64,000 bases of DNA from Datisca glomerata (GCA_003255025.1 QANY01013325.1:131497-195496), one strand, 5' to 3'; positions 23,586 to 35,519 are shown, counted from the stretch's first letter. A program made the numbers and translations. The notes: a model not told the origin generated them from the sequence alone.

Positions 23586-25221
23586 AATATCAAATTGCCA
23601 TGTAGCATGTAGATACATCATTATAGTTTACTTAATGGGTTATAATTTAAATACAATACGTATTTTATAAAATTTACAAATTATAAATTGGGATTTAAAT
23701 TTTCTAAAAGTATATAAAATTTTAAAACCTGTTTTCTCCAAATTAATAAAGTGTTATAATTTTTGGAAAAATGAAAAAAAAAATCCATTTTTCCAAAAAT
23801 TAAGTGGGAGTGTCATTTACGTTGAAACATTCCTGAGGTCCCCAAGCGATCTTCACTCTTAAGAAGCTAAAATTTATAAAAGAAGTGGTGAGACAGGACT
23901 GTCCCTAGACGGACTGTTAGTTCATGGTAAACATTAAAGCCGATGCATTTGTTAAACACTTAGACCGAAGCACATTATGATTGGTTAAGCTAGATGTAGT
24001 GAAATCGTGAAAAGCGTTAACCAAACGAGAGGAGTCTCGATGCAATAGGAGGTAGCTTGGACGTTGTCCTTAGATGAGATAAGCTATCGTTGTTGATCGT
24101 AACATCATGGAAGAAAGTTTTTTATTGGATTTTTAAATATTTAAGTATTTACATCATGCAACATACTTTCCTAAATGATTGAGTATTTATTTACACGTTT
24201 TATTTATTCTTTTAAGTAATCATGTCAATATCTCCACTCTCAACTATCTTAAACAAGAATAAACTTACTTGTGAAAATTACGTGGATTGGAAATGTATTG
24301 TTGATATCATACTGACGGTAGAAAAGTACAAGTACGTACTCACCACCCCTTGTCCCCTTGAGCCTATTGCTGAATCGATTCGAGAGGAAAATGACGTTTA
24401 TGCTTCTTGGATGCGTTCTGAGGAGATAGCCAGATGTTAAATCTTGGCTTTCGTTAGCAATGTGTTGCAACAATATCAGAACATGGAAATTATCGCTGAT
24501 ATGATGTTGAACATCACTACAATGTTCAGAGATCAGGCTCTTCAAGCCAAATAGGCTGTTGTGTGAAACTTCATGAACTGCATAATGAAACCTAGAACTC
24601 ATGTTAGAGAACAAATGTGATGTTGTTCATTAGTTATCTGAATGAGATGGAGATCATGGGTGCAAAGGTAGATGGCAAGACACAAGTTGATATGATCCTT
24701 CAAACTCTACCTGACAATTTTGAGAACTTCAAACTTAATTATTCGATGAATAGGTTAAGGTATTTACTTCCTGAGCTGATGAAATAACTGCAAGCAACTG
24801 AGACCCTATTTCTGAAGGTTTACTGAAAGTAAGCGTTCCACCTCTAGCGTAAAAAAGAAACATAGAAGAGGTTCGAATAAGGCTTAGAAGCAGAACTCGA
24901 AAGCTGTAAAAGGTAAGGGCACTCCAAAAGTGAACAACGTTGAAAGACAAGTGTCATCATTGTGGAGCTGGTGACCATTGGAAATGCAACTGCCCGGATT
25001 ATCTCAAGGAGTTGAGATCTAAAGGTATAATACTTGTTAATGAGGCCTGTTATATGGCTAACTCTGATTTTTTGTGAATTATAGACTATGTAGCTACTAA
25101 CCATATATGTTGTTCTCTGCAGGGGTTCGGAAAAAATCAGAAGGGTTAATGAGGGCGAGTTCAGCTTTCGTAGGAGAAGTAGAGCACTAGTATCGTCCGT
25201 ATCTATGAGAACTATTAAATT
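23586..25221 (+). repeat. Tandem duplication in copia C, unit 2
   Basis: Direct copy of 21952-23585. After it the element continues into the rest of the protease (LAFDNNFLVLRDVYYI-like from about 25220), so only this copy is joined to pol. Confidence 0.92.
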
Positions 25222-25430
25222 GGCATTTGATAACAATTTTTTGGTTTTACGTGATGTTTATTATATCCTGATTTTTTTGGAAGAATCTTATTTCAGTAGC
25301 TAGTTTAATTGAGCAATGATTCAATTTGAATTTCATTGATAAAGATATTGATATTTTTAGAAATGGCTACTTAATCACTACTGCAATTCTGATAAATAAA
25401 TTGTTTTTACGTAAAACTAATAGTTTCAAT
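24222..25430 (+). pseudogene. Copia C gag/protease, copy 2 (joined to pol)
   Basis: It begins MSISPLSTILNKNKLTCENY and has the same premature TAA as copy 1 (24438), so that stop predates the duplication. The capsid, zinc knuckle (about 24947-25000) and degenerate protease (IIDYVATNHICC, about 25080-25115) follow with frameshifts. Copy 2 also has private changes, such as a stop within the leucine-rich end of capsid near 24786. Confidence 0.86.
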
Positions 25431-26540
25431 GATATGTGACACTGAAGTGAATATTGATTCACAAAGGGTTAGTAAAATGTTGAAGTCTGACTCAACCGAT
25501 CTAACATATTTGTGGCACTTACGTCTTGGCGACATTAGCCTAGATAGGATTAAAAGGCTTGAAAATGATGGTTCATTACAAACTTTATATGTGGGATTAC
25601 CCACATGTGAATCATGTATAGAAGGTAAAATGGCCAAGAGACCCTTTTTAGTGAAGGGTGAAAGAGCAACTCAATGCCTCGAACTCATACATAGTGATGT
25701 ATCTGTGCCATTGAATATCCAAGCAAGAGCAGGAGGTAACCTTCACTGATGATTACTCATATTTTGAACATGTTTATCTAATGCACCAAAAGTCTGAAAC
25801 CTTTGAAAGGTTCAAAGAGTATAAGACTCTGGTTGAGAAGCAATTAGATAAACAAATCAAAACTCTACGATCTGATCCTGGTGGTGAGTACTTGCTAGGA
25901 GAGTTCAAAGACTTTCTTAAGGAAGAATGTATTTTTTCTCAGCTTACACCATCTGGCATTCCGACACAGAATGATGTGTTTAAGAGAAGAAATTAGACTC
26001 TGATTGATATTGTTAGATCCATGATGAGTTACTCATCCCTTCCAGATTCATTCTATGGATATGCCTTGAAAATAATAGCATACATTCTAAACCAAGTTCC
26101 GTCGAAAACGGTGCCTGGCACACCATATGAAAGATGGAATGGACAAAAGTCATCCGTAAAGTGCCTTAGAATATAGGGGTGCCCAACACATGTTCTGAAA
26201 CAGAAGACATGCAAGTTGGTCAGTCGATTTAAACTATGCGTATTTGTAGGATATCCCAAAGGAATGAAGGGGTATGTCTTCTATAATCCGACTGATAAGA
26301 AAACATTTGTAAGCTTGAATGCACGCTTTCCTGATGAAGACTATATGAGAAGTGTGAAGTCGAGAAGCACTCTTGTGCTAGATAAATTATTGAGTGCGAG
26401 GACACCGACTCCCCAATCAGGAACTATTTCTGATTCAATAATGGAAGAACCACAGCTAGGGCGAGAGCCTATGGAGCCTCGACGTAGTGGGAGGGTTGTG
26501 ATATAGCCTGACAGGTACATATCTTATGGAGATGCCTTAA
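25430..26540 (+). pseudogene. Copia C pre-integrase and integrase
   Basis: GAG-pre-integrase YLWHLRLGDISLDRIKRL is at about 25507-25560 and the zinc-binding ESCIEGKMAKRPF at about 25607-25650. Integrase core starts with IHSDVSVPLNIQ and continues FERFKEYKTLVEKQLDKQIK. The second catalytic box RSDPGGEYLLGEF (about 25870-25910) is preserved. In the third, TPSGIPTQNDVFKRRN, Lys stands where the catalytic Glu should be. The C-terminal block CVFVGYPKGMKGYVFYNP is at about 26230-26290. Stops and frameshifts interrupt it. Confidence 0.88.
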
Positions 26541-27575
26541 TAGTAATCTTAGATAAGGAACATGATGAACTTGTTTCCTACTCACACGTCATGGATAGTC
26601 ATGAAGCAAACCTGTGGCAATAAGCCATGATTGTTGAGATACATTCGATGTACTTGAACGGAGTCTGGAAACTTTCAGATCCTCCTGAAGGGGTAAAACC
26701 TATAGGGTATAAATGTATCTATAAGAAAAAGAGAGGTCTGTATGGGAATTCGGAGATATTCAAAGCTAGGCTAGTAGCCAAGGGCTATACTCAAAAGGAA
26801 GGTATAGACTATGAAGATGCCTTATTGCCGGTAGCCATGCTTAAATCCATGTGAATTCTCTTATCCATTGTTGCTGTCCTCGATTATCAAATCTGGCAGA
26901 TGGATATTAAGACTACTTTTTTGAATGACAATCTTGAAGAGCGTATTTATAATGACTCAACCAAATGGGTTCATGGAGAAAGGCCAAGAGGGTAAGGTTT
27001 ACGAACTGTTGAAGTCCATCTATGAACTTAAGCAAGCGTCCTGATAATGGAATATCAAATTCGACAAAACTGTCAAGAACTTTAATTTTGAACAGTCAGT
27101 GGATGAATCATGTGTGTAGAAGCTGATACATGAAGGGAAATTAGTTTTTCTAGTCTTGTACATAGATGATATTCTACTCATTGAAAATCATGTAGAAAAA
27201 TTATATGATGTCAAGATTTGGCTAGCAAAGTAATTTTATATGAAGGATCTTGGAGAAGCTACATTTTTCCTAGGTATTCAGATCTTTTGGGATCGAAAGA
27301 ACAGACAATCGGCACTGTTTTAAGCATCTTATATTGATAAGGTGATGGATCACTTCAGTATGTAAGACTCTAAGAAGAGATATCTTCCTTTCAGTCATGG
27401 AGTCAGCCTCTCCAGTGAGAAGTCTTCCAAGACTCATCAAGAAGAAGAAGACATGAGAAAGATTCTTTATGCATCAACCGTAGGAAGTCTTATGTATGCG
27501 ATGATTTGCACTAGGCCAGACATTTGTTATGCCATGAGCGTGGTAAGTAATTTCCAATCTAATCCTGGAATCAAG
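26541..27575 (+). pseudogene. Copia C reverse transcriptase, first part
   Basis: The RT begins near [20 protein letters not shown] (about 26622) and continues [20 protein letters not shown] (about 26763-26820) and WQMDIKTTFLND (about 26895). The active-site box LYIDDILLIENH (about 27157-27190) keeps both Asp residues. The region ends inside SVVSNFQSNPGIK, where the hAT-like element is inserted. Several in-frame stops are present. Confidence 0.88.
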
Positions 27576-28655
27576 TAGGGGTGTCACGGTTCAGTTCAGC
27601 CAATTATTTGGGCAAAAATCAAACTGAACCAAATCGTGGACGTCAAAAGAACTGAACTGTGAATTTCGGTTCGATTCATCAGTTTGTTATTTCAATATGT
27701 AATCAAATACATCAAAACATAAAATCTATAATCAAAATATTCAATCTAATCATTGAATCAGTAAAGATAAAACATAAAATTTGTAATCAAATACATCTAC
27801 AATAATAATCAACTTAAATTGAACTTAAAACTTATGATTACAAACCCTAAATAAGAAATATTCAAACTTAAATCTATTACAAATCCTAGATCAGTAAAAA
27901 TTAAACTTAAATTCTATAATTACAAGCCCTAAACTAAACAAAGAAAAACATTTATAATCTGTAATGCAGATTTGGCCAGTGAAATACAGTACAAAATGCA
28001 AGAAAATAATTCTAATAGTAACGCAAACCATTGCTTTTATGACTAAACAAATTCTTCGAAATACAACAACAGGAACTTACAAAATCAAAATTAACTACAA
28101 ACCCTGATTTGAAACATTAAGTTTACATAATAAAAAAATCGATGAAATTAGAGGCCTAGGCTAAAATTCTCCAAAATAAAAACCTAAAACAACATTTTTA
28201 ACACTCTGAATATATCTGTGTAGATCTGAGCAGATCTACACAAATCTGAGACTGAGATTGAGCAGATATGAGGATTTCCACTAGCCAGCATCTTTGTGCC
28301 ACCATCTCTAGCAGATCTGAGCATACGAAGAGAAGTGATTAGGAAGGAGAAAGAGTTTCGAAGAGGAGAGGGAAGGCGTGCAGAAATGAGAAGAGAGTGG
28401 GATTTTTAAGGGTTTCTACAAATAGGTTTAGTATGTGTGTGTGTGTGTGTGTATATATATAATTTATTTTACTTTATTTATACTTCGGTTTGGTCCGGTT
28501 CAGTTCGGTCCAAAATCACTTATTTTTTCGATCTGAACAAAACTTATGGTCTGGCAGAAATACCAAACTGAACCAAATCTAGATAACTTAAATAATTGAC
28601 TGAACTGACCATTTTCAGTTCGGTTTGGTTGGTTCAGTACCTTTTTTCACCCTTA
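27576..28655. mobile_element. Non-autonomous hAT-like element, 1,080 bp
   Basis: It begins TAGGGGTGTCACGGTTCAG and ends GGTTCAGTACC...CACCCTTA, giving imperfect inverted ends (TAGGGGTG against TAAGGGTG) and long GGTTCAGTTCGGT-type subterminal inverted sequence. The flanks are AATCAAG and GATCGAG, an imperfect 7-bp duplication. Removing it restores the copia reading GIKHYNVIKHI. It contains GT and AT microsatellites (about 28436-28462) and repeated AGCAGATCTGAG. No transposase is visible. Confidence 0.82.
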
Positions 28656-29197
28656 GATCGAGCATTATAATGTCATCAAACATATCATTAAGTATCATAG
28701 GAGAACAAGGAACTACATGCTCATGTATTCAGGTACTGACCTGACTATGACGGGGTATACTGATTCCGAATTTCCAAGCAAACATGGATTCTAGGAGGTC
28801 TACTTTAGGATTGATGTATATCCTAAATGGTGGAGTAGTTATATGGAGAAGTATCAAGCAATCTTACATTAAAGATTCTACCATGGAAGATGAATATGTG
28901 ATAGCTTGTGAAGCTACTAAGGAGGCTGTATGGCTTAGAAAGTTCTTGAAGACTCTGAAAGTTGTTCAAGAAGCTGACAAGCCATTGAAACTTTATTGCG
29001 ATAACAGTGGGGCTGTAGCAAACTCGAAGGAACCGAGGATCCACAAAAGATCCAAATATGTAGAGCGTAAGTATCACCTGATAAGAGAGATTGTTCAACG
29101 TGGAGATATTGTAGTTATACATATATCGATGGTAGACAACCTGGCATATCCATTCACGAAGACTTTAAGTAGTAAAGTCTTTGATGGTCATTTGTAA
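28656..29197 (+). pseudogene. Copia C RNase H
   Basis: HYNVIKHIIKYHRRTRNYML continues the RT end after the hAT-like insertion. A frameshift near 28780 leads into an open frame from 28784 with the RNase H signatures SRRSTLGLMYILNGGVVIW, DSTMEDEYVIACEATKEAVW, LYCDNSGAV and RSKYVERKYHLIREIV. It ends with the normal C-terminal tail (KTLSSKVFDGHL) and TAA at 29197, 50 bp before the 3' LTR. Confidence 0.9.
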
Positions 29198-29247
29198 GGA
29201 AAGGGGATACGAGATTGTACACGCCTATTTTATTCTAAGTGGAATAT

Positions 29248-31101
29248 TGTTGGAATTATGTCCTTGAAGTAGGGTGTGATAACTATTTATGAGTATTTAG
29301 TTATTTCTCAGATATTTTCTATTACTGAATTTAATGAATGAATGAAAGTTTTACTATTTATTAAAGAGCGTTTATAATTTACTCAAGTTCTAGAACTATT
29401 GTCAATGTAAGAAGAGTAAAACCGGAGGGTCTTCCAGACAATTTCTTCTAAAATAGTTCAGAACGATATTCATAGTCCTAGGATCGATGGGCAATCGAGT
29501 CCGATTATGACTATTAGTTTAAACCAAATGATGCCAATCTTGAAGCATGGGAGTGGAGACTCTGACGGTTGACCTAGACACAGTTATGGAACATGTTTAA
29601 TAGACTAGTAACAAAATACTTTAGAGCAAAATCGTTTATCTAGCTCTAAATCTAATTGTTACACCTTAAGGGTATTTTCATAATTACTTATCCTAAGGTG
29701 AATACTAAGCTTGACTTAGTCACTTGTGGTCTTTGATATGCTAAAGGAGTGAGTTCGAATTGTCGGGCAATACCTTGGTTGTTGGGATCGTAATTTAATT
29801 ATGTTAGAGTTACGTGATTCACAAATATAGAAATTCGTGGTTAGATAGAAACAATATCACCTTATGATTTATTGATAGATATGTGAATAAATTAACTTGG
29901 CCAAACATTCAATGAAATGAGTCATTGAATAAGACTTGTGGATTGTACGAGGTAATTAATTGTTATGTCTTTTTTATTCACAGTCAATAAATGAATTAAG
30001 AAAATAATAACAAAAGTGTAAAATGATACTTTTATATCCCGCTCTTGTTACTGATATTAACGAAGGATAATATGTTAAAATAATATGTGGACCGTGAAAT
30101 AAATGAGTTTATTCGTACAAACAGAAAATGTAGCACGCATGAATCGAGAGTTGATTCGGCATCGAACTTATAGTGGAGTGGTATGATGTCATGATTAAAT
30201 ATGTCAAGAATTTATAGAGAATTTATCGAACTTATTGCTTTATTCATGTGGATCCATTCGGTTTCAGGAGTAACTTAGAAAAAACAACATCAGTTGGGCC
30301 AAAATGTGTTTTGAGCCACTGTGTATTTTCTGAACTCATATATGATGGGTGTTGTCAGCTTATTAGTGAAGAACAATTAATTGATATTCAAATTAATTAA
30401 TTTAATATTTTCTAATTATTAGACAGTTAATAAATAAGAGAAATTAATTAATTGATAGAGATCAATTTAAATTTATCAATTTGGATTGATAAATTTGGAC
30501 ACAATATTGACTCTCGGGAGATATACAATTTTCGGCAATAGTAAATAATAAGGGGGTGAATTTTGGAAATTACACATATATGGGGTATACATGAAAATTC
30601 CAAAATTATTATATGAGGGATGACATTAGGGTTGCCTCCCTAACCTAAGTGTGTTCACACAACCCTAATCAGGCAGAGCAGAAAAATGTATCTATCTTCC
30701 CTCCTACTGCTTGCCGCCGAAATCTGCAAAGGAAGAATTTTTTTTATTTTTCTTCCTCAATTGTTTTGAGAGCCCACACTCAGTTCCTAACGACGTCCTT
30801 GCGAGATATACTTCTGAATCCAACGAGTGGTTGTTGATAGAAAAACTTTTGGATTTTAAGATCGAAGAACGTGAAGCATTCGATAAGGATTATACCAATT
30901 CAGAAAGTCTTTGATACAACGAAAATGTATAAATCATTTCTACCTCTTTTGAATACGTTTAACTTAATATGCATAATAATTTGTATGGTTCTATTATTTA
31001 ATATGATTAAATTCATTGATGAGAAAATCTTTTGATATTTCACCCACGAACCGTTCGTGGTTCAATGATTTTTCTCTTAAATTTTAAAACCTGATCCAAC
31101 A
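29248..31101 (+). repeat. Copia C 3' LTR, 1,854 bp
   Basis: It starts TGTTGGAATTATG after the purine-rich AGTGGAATAT and ends GATCCAACA. It is the full-length reference for this LTR family in the window and carries the empty site for the CACTA element in the sister LTR. Confidence 0.9.
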
Positions 31102-31413
31102 AGAGTCTCCGCTCCAACGCCCCAAGACTGGCATCCTTTCGTTTAACCTAACAGTCATAATTTGATTTGATTTTCCAGCCGATCCTAAGACTGCAAATAT
31201 CATTTTAAACTATCTTATAAGAGTTTGTCTAGAAAATCGCTCAATCTTTACTCCTCTTTCGTTGACATCAATTACAAGACTTAAGTAAGTTATAAACACA
31301 CTATAATTAAAGAAAACATTCATTTATTCATAAAATTCAGTAATATATATAATTTCATAACTAAATACTCATAAATATTTATTACACCTTATTTTATAGA
31401 CATAATTTCAACA
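31102..31413 (-). repeat. Copia B 5' LTR, outer 312-bp fragment
   Basis: The reverse complement begins TGTTGAAATTATGTC and follows the first 320 bp of the LTR family to GGAGACTCT. Together with 18255-18405 it frames copia C, showing that C inserted into B's 5' LTR. It is followed at 31414 by the remainder of copia A. Confidence 0.85.
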
Positions 31414-31809
31414 CCTTCTACTCTTTCTCACAAACCTAGTACTCACCCCATACAAACCATATCCAAGTCTGGGATCTCCAAAAAGTGCCCTTTTTAGCTC
31501 TCACTTATCTAGTGTTTCTGAGCCAACTACTTACTCTACTTCTTCCAAAATTCTTGAATGGAATGCAACAATGCTTGATGAATATAAAGCCTTAATGGTT
31601 CAAAGAACCTGGTCTCTTGTTCCTCTCCCTCCAAACAAAAACATAGTGGGCTACAAGTGGGTCTATAGGCTTAAATACAACCCCAATGGCATAATTGCTA
31701 GGTATAAGGCTAGGTTATTTGTTAAGGGGTTCCATCAAGAGGCTTGTCTTGACTACAATGAAAATTTTAGCCATGTCATTAAAAAGCCAACTGTAAGGAT
31801 AATTTTCTC
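31414..31809 (+). pseudogene. Copia A pol, second part (start of RT)
   Basis: The sequence continues the frame lost at 11059. The inter-domain tail contains SKSGISKKCPF-type residues (about 31470). RT then begins as MLDEYKALMVQRTWSLVPLP (31571), VGYKWVYRLKYNPNGIIARY and KARLFVKGFHQEACLDYNEN, ending KKPTVRIIFS at 31809. It is cut there by a CACTA-type end, and the rest of A's RT is not found in the window. Confidence 0.9.
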
Positions 31810-31900
31810 CACTACAAGAAATACATCTTTTAGCGACCAAGGTGTATACCCTGTCTCCTTTCAAGGTGTATACCCTGTATTTCACTATTTTGTATCCTTT
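31810..31900 (+). mobile_element. Unpaired CACTA-type 5' end
   Basis: CACTACAAGAAATACATC begins exactly where copia A's RT is broken, followed by TTTTAGCGACC, typical of CACTA-type termini. A 16-bp direct repeat AAGGTGTATACCCTGT follows at about 31839 and 31863. No matching TTTCTTGTAGTG end was found before 35000, so the element is truncated or its other end is too diverged. Confidence 0.55.
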
Positions 31901-31949
31901 CGGTTTTGAAGACATTTTTTATCTAAAAGATGTCAAATCAAACATTTAT

Positions 31950-32530
31950 GATAGAACTAAAAGTTATAGTCACAAATTAAAAGGTAACAAGTTTATTTCT
32001 CTTATTTATTTGAAACACATGCACTCATATTTTGACTGTGACTTTTGATCCTATCGGACTTCCTATATGATAGAATGTTAGCCCACATGTTAAAAATCTC
32101 CTCCCACCACATGACTGCAAGCAATATCCATTCTATGGGAGTTGAACCCCTGACAAGTAGACTCTGATACTAATTGTAAGATCAGAAACTTACCGTTGAA
32201 TTAAAAGTTATAGCTGGTTGTTAAAACGTAACTTTATTTATTTTATTTAGTTCAAATATTTACGTCTCAGGTTCCAATATGACTTAGCTCCTTGAGACCC
32301 TTGTCACATGGCAGAATGCTAGCTCACCTACCAACAATCTTCTTCCTAACAGCTACTCTGAAGCACAATGCATTCCTTTGTGAGTTGACTCGTGACCACT
32401 AAGCTCTAATGCAAGTGTAGAATCAATCGTTTATTGTTGAACTAAAAGCTATAACTAGAGTTAAAATGTAACTTTATTTTTTTATTTAATTCAGACACAT
32501 GCAAGTCTCCGTCATATAACATATGCTAGC
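31950..32530 (-). repeat. Tandem TRIM-like array, about 241-bp period
   Basis: Three diverged copies of a block like GAACTAAAAGTTATA...GTAACTTTATTT occur at about 31953, 32195 and 32435. Before two of them the minus strand has a primer-binding-like sequence (TTAGTATCAGAGT at 32161-32173; a more decayed copy at about 32403) next to a TGTA start (32175 and 32416). That layout of LTR plus primer site fits a minus-strand TRIM with shared LTRs in tandem. No coding sequence is present. Confidence 0.45.
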
Positions 32531-33486
32531 TCATTTGCCAGGGAAAAAAAACATGATTGCACCTTTAAATATAAAATGTAAACGAAGTTCCAACAACACT
32601 GACCTAAAAATTATCACCATCTCTTCTAATACTTCTTAGAGTATCGAAAATTCAATACTCCACACAATATTTTAATGTGTGTATAATTTATTCAACTCAC
32701 AATTTATTTCATCAACTAATTAAAATTAAAATAAAAAATACACACGTTAGAAAATTGTGTAGACTAGTACTGAGCTCTTGATCTTTCAGAAATACTAGAA
32801 ATTTTCTTATTTTATAAGAATTAAAGAAAAAATAGTCATTTATATCTTTTGGATTAATAAACCATAGATCTCTCTCTCCCTCTCGAAATTTTCAGTGCCA
32901 AAAAGAAATTAAAAATAAGTGCGTTTGGTCATCAAAACACAACAAAATAGATGGCTTATAATAAAATAATTAGAAGCATGTGCAGCAAATTAAAAGCAAT
33001 TGAACACTTACATGTTATGTATTTACTGCATGCACGTTGGCATTAAGTGACTGCTGTTGGCGCAAATTTAGCTAAGACACACATACCCATTTGGGAATTA
33101 CTTATTAGATTATTATCCTATCATTTATTGTAATCATGTGCATCTTCACCCTTTTTTATATTTACTTTCTCAGACTCTTGTTTTCCACTAGGAGACAACT
33201 AAGCTAGGGTTTTTCTTCTTCTTCTTTTTAATTACATTAAATTATTCTCGTTTTGACTCACTTGGATGTGAAGAATTGGCCGGGTTTTGGTTAATACACA
33301 ATAATATATAATTCCTAGTATGGGTATGTCTGTCCTTTGCTTGGGCGAAGGCAAGGGGTTTTAGAGTTCGGGAATAGTTATAGTAAGGTGTATTAGGAAG
33401 TATTTTATTTAAAACACAATTTAAGTAGGAATTCGATCAATTATAATTTAATTAAGTACTTATATTATTTAAGTATTAAGCAATTA
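32531..33486. other. AT-rich spacer
   Basis: No gene, repeat or transposon end recognised. Confidence 0.5.
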
Positions 33487-33799
33487 GATTAATTGTCGAT
33501 ACTATTAAGGAAGGGGGAAGGAGATTAAACCCAGAATCTCTCGTGGTTAGGAAATCCTAGGAATGGTTCTCGTGTTTTTTGTTCCAGTGAGATTAATTGC
33601 CAATACAATTAAGGAAGGAGGAGCGAGATTAAACCTAGAATCTCCCGTGGTTAAGAAATCCTAGGAATGATTCTCGTTTTGTTTTGTTCCAGTCTGATTA
33701 ATTGTCGGTATTGTTAAGGAAGAGGAGGGAGATTAAACCCAGAATCTCCCATGGTTAACAAATCCTAGAAATGATTCTCGTTTTGCTTTGTTCTAGTCT
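33487..33799. repeat. Three-copy 104-bp tandem repeat
   Basis: Units start GATTAATTG at 33487, 33591 and 33696. Each contains GGAGATTAAAC(C)...AGAATCTC and ends in TTGTTCCAGT or TTGTTCTAGT. The units differ at several positions. Not coding. Confidence 0.9.
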
Positions 33800-35000
33800 T
33801 TTATTCATGAAATGTTGATCTATTTTTATTAGTATTGCTTTCTCACTTTTGTTATAACAGAAACAAAAGTGATATTGATCTTTAATGCATGGTCATACCG
33901 CCATTGACATTTGGTCAATGATCACTTCTTGATCGGATTACGGTTGTTTAACCTACTAGGTACCTTAGGAAATCTTAGCTTATTTCTCATTAGGAGTGGG
34001 AAACCCTAATTCCTTTTGCTAAAGTAAAATTTCATAAATTAGGAAACCTAAACAATCACAACTTTTTACTAACCTAGTTCATTTAGGAATTTAGGATACC
34101 TAAATAATAACAGTTCCTACATATATTAAGATCCGTTCCACTATGCACTTCTTTCAGGATCGATCAAACTCTTGTAAATATATAAGAAATTTTAAAAACT
34201 CGATCCATTAAACAGAGAGACCTTTTAATTGCTTTACCATTGAAAAACAGACTAACTATGCAAGTATCGTTAGAAAAGCTTTTAATATATATACATAAAG
34301 GAAAAGTACAATTTTAATATACTTTATAAAAAAATGATAGTAAATTGGAAGAGTTAAATGAGATTCCATTTTTTGATGGAGGCAAAGTGAGGGGAAGATA
34401 AAAAGAAAAAATGAATAGAATTAGAAAGTGACCCAAAAATGGGAAAATAGTAAATGCAACACAGTACAAATTCAACAGAAAAATTAAAGTGGAGGGATGG
34501 GTTATGGTAGGAAGAGAGCTTAAGAGAGGATTTAAAACAAACTGCCAAATGAAACTCACTGACTAAAAGTACACACACAGAGAGGACTTCCATTTTTCTC
34601 AGTTGCCAAATTTGTTTGATCCTCAGTTTCTGCATTCCTTTCTGTTTGTCTGCCCTAAACGGCCAAACATGGAGAGATAGAGATAGAGATAGAGAGAGAG
34701 AGAGAGAGGTACTAAATAGAAGGAAAAACCGGTCCAAAGAACAAGAAAAGTATTAAAAAGTTATTTGTCATCTCTAACAATTCACCATAGTTTCTTTAGT
34801 TTTTCTTTCATAATCTCTAACGTAAAAACATAATTATAGAATTTATGATAAGGTAAAAGCTATAACTCAGCAGGCAACATCTCAGAATCCTACTATTTAG
34901 CAGCAGAGTCTATATGGGCAAAATACACATCAGCAGAGTCCGCATTAGCAGGCTGCTAACTGACTTAATCTATCAAAGGAGCAGAAGGCTTTCTAGAGAG
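33800..35000. other. Spacer with GATA/GA microsatellite
   Basis: No coding homology. A GAGATA/GA simple repeat lies at about 34673-34709. Open frames on the minus strand here are products of that repeat and of biased composition. Confidence 0.5.
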
Positions 35001-35431
35001 TGTTAGTACATTTAGTATTGTTAATATTGTTGAGATCGAAAACGTCTACAATAGTATTAACTGACTATTGTTAATCTTACAATTTTTTAGATTCTTCGAA
35101 ATAAGCATCGGTGTGTACTGCTAGCCAGCCTCTGCCAACTAAGTCTACTCACCAAGCTGCAACTCAGCATGTCTCACGTGGCTGAATGAGTGTGTGCATG
35201 CAAGGTGGCCGTGCACACCTCATCTCTCCTACTCAGCAAGTTTTTTACTTGTTGTTACTTGATTCTCTTCTCTCCAATGATTGAGAATGGTGTGACGAAT
35301 ATCTAACTAATTGAGATTCTTTGTAATTAGCAAATAGGTTTAGTTCTTCCAATATATGTTCTTGGTTGCCTATGGCTATGATGAAATATTAGTAAGAAAG
35401 CTTAGTCTCTCTTTTCTATCCTCTGTTTTAA
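35001..35431 (+). repeat. Copia D 5' LTR (approximate)
   Basis: The right end is set by the primer-binding site beginning at about 35434. The left end is a guess at TGTTAGTACATT (35001), because the D 3' LTR is missing and cannot confirm it. Confidence 0.45.
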
Positions 35432-35433
35432 CT

Positions 35434-35446
35434 TAGTATCAGAGCC
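35434..35446 (+). other. Copia D primer-binding site
   Basis: TAGTATCAGAGCC, one mismatch from the tRNA-Met primer complement TGGTATCAGAGCC. Gag-like sequence begins within 200 bp. Confidence 0.8.
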
Positions 35447-35519
35447 ATTCCTTCTTCAACACAACACAGAAAATTCCGAAACCACAACCAGGTAACAAGT
35501 TGACCTTAATCCTTTTTCA

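Noticed and set aside
34354..34737. 127-codon minus-strand open frame with Ser-Leu repeats
   Set aside because: Driven by a GA/GATA simple repeat; no conserved motif.
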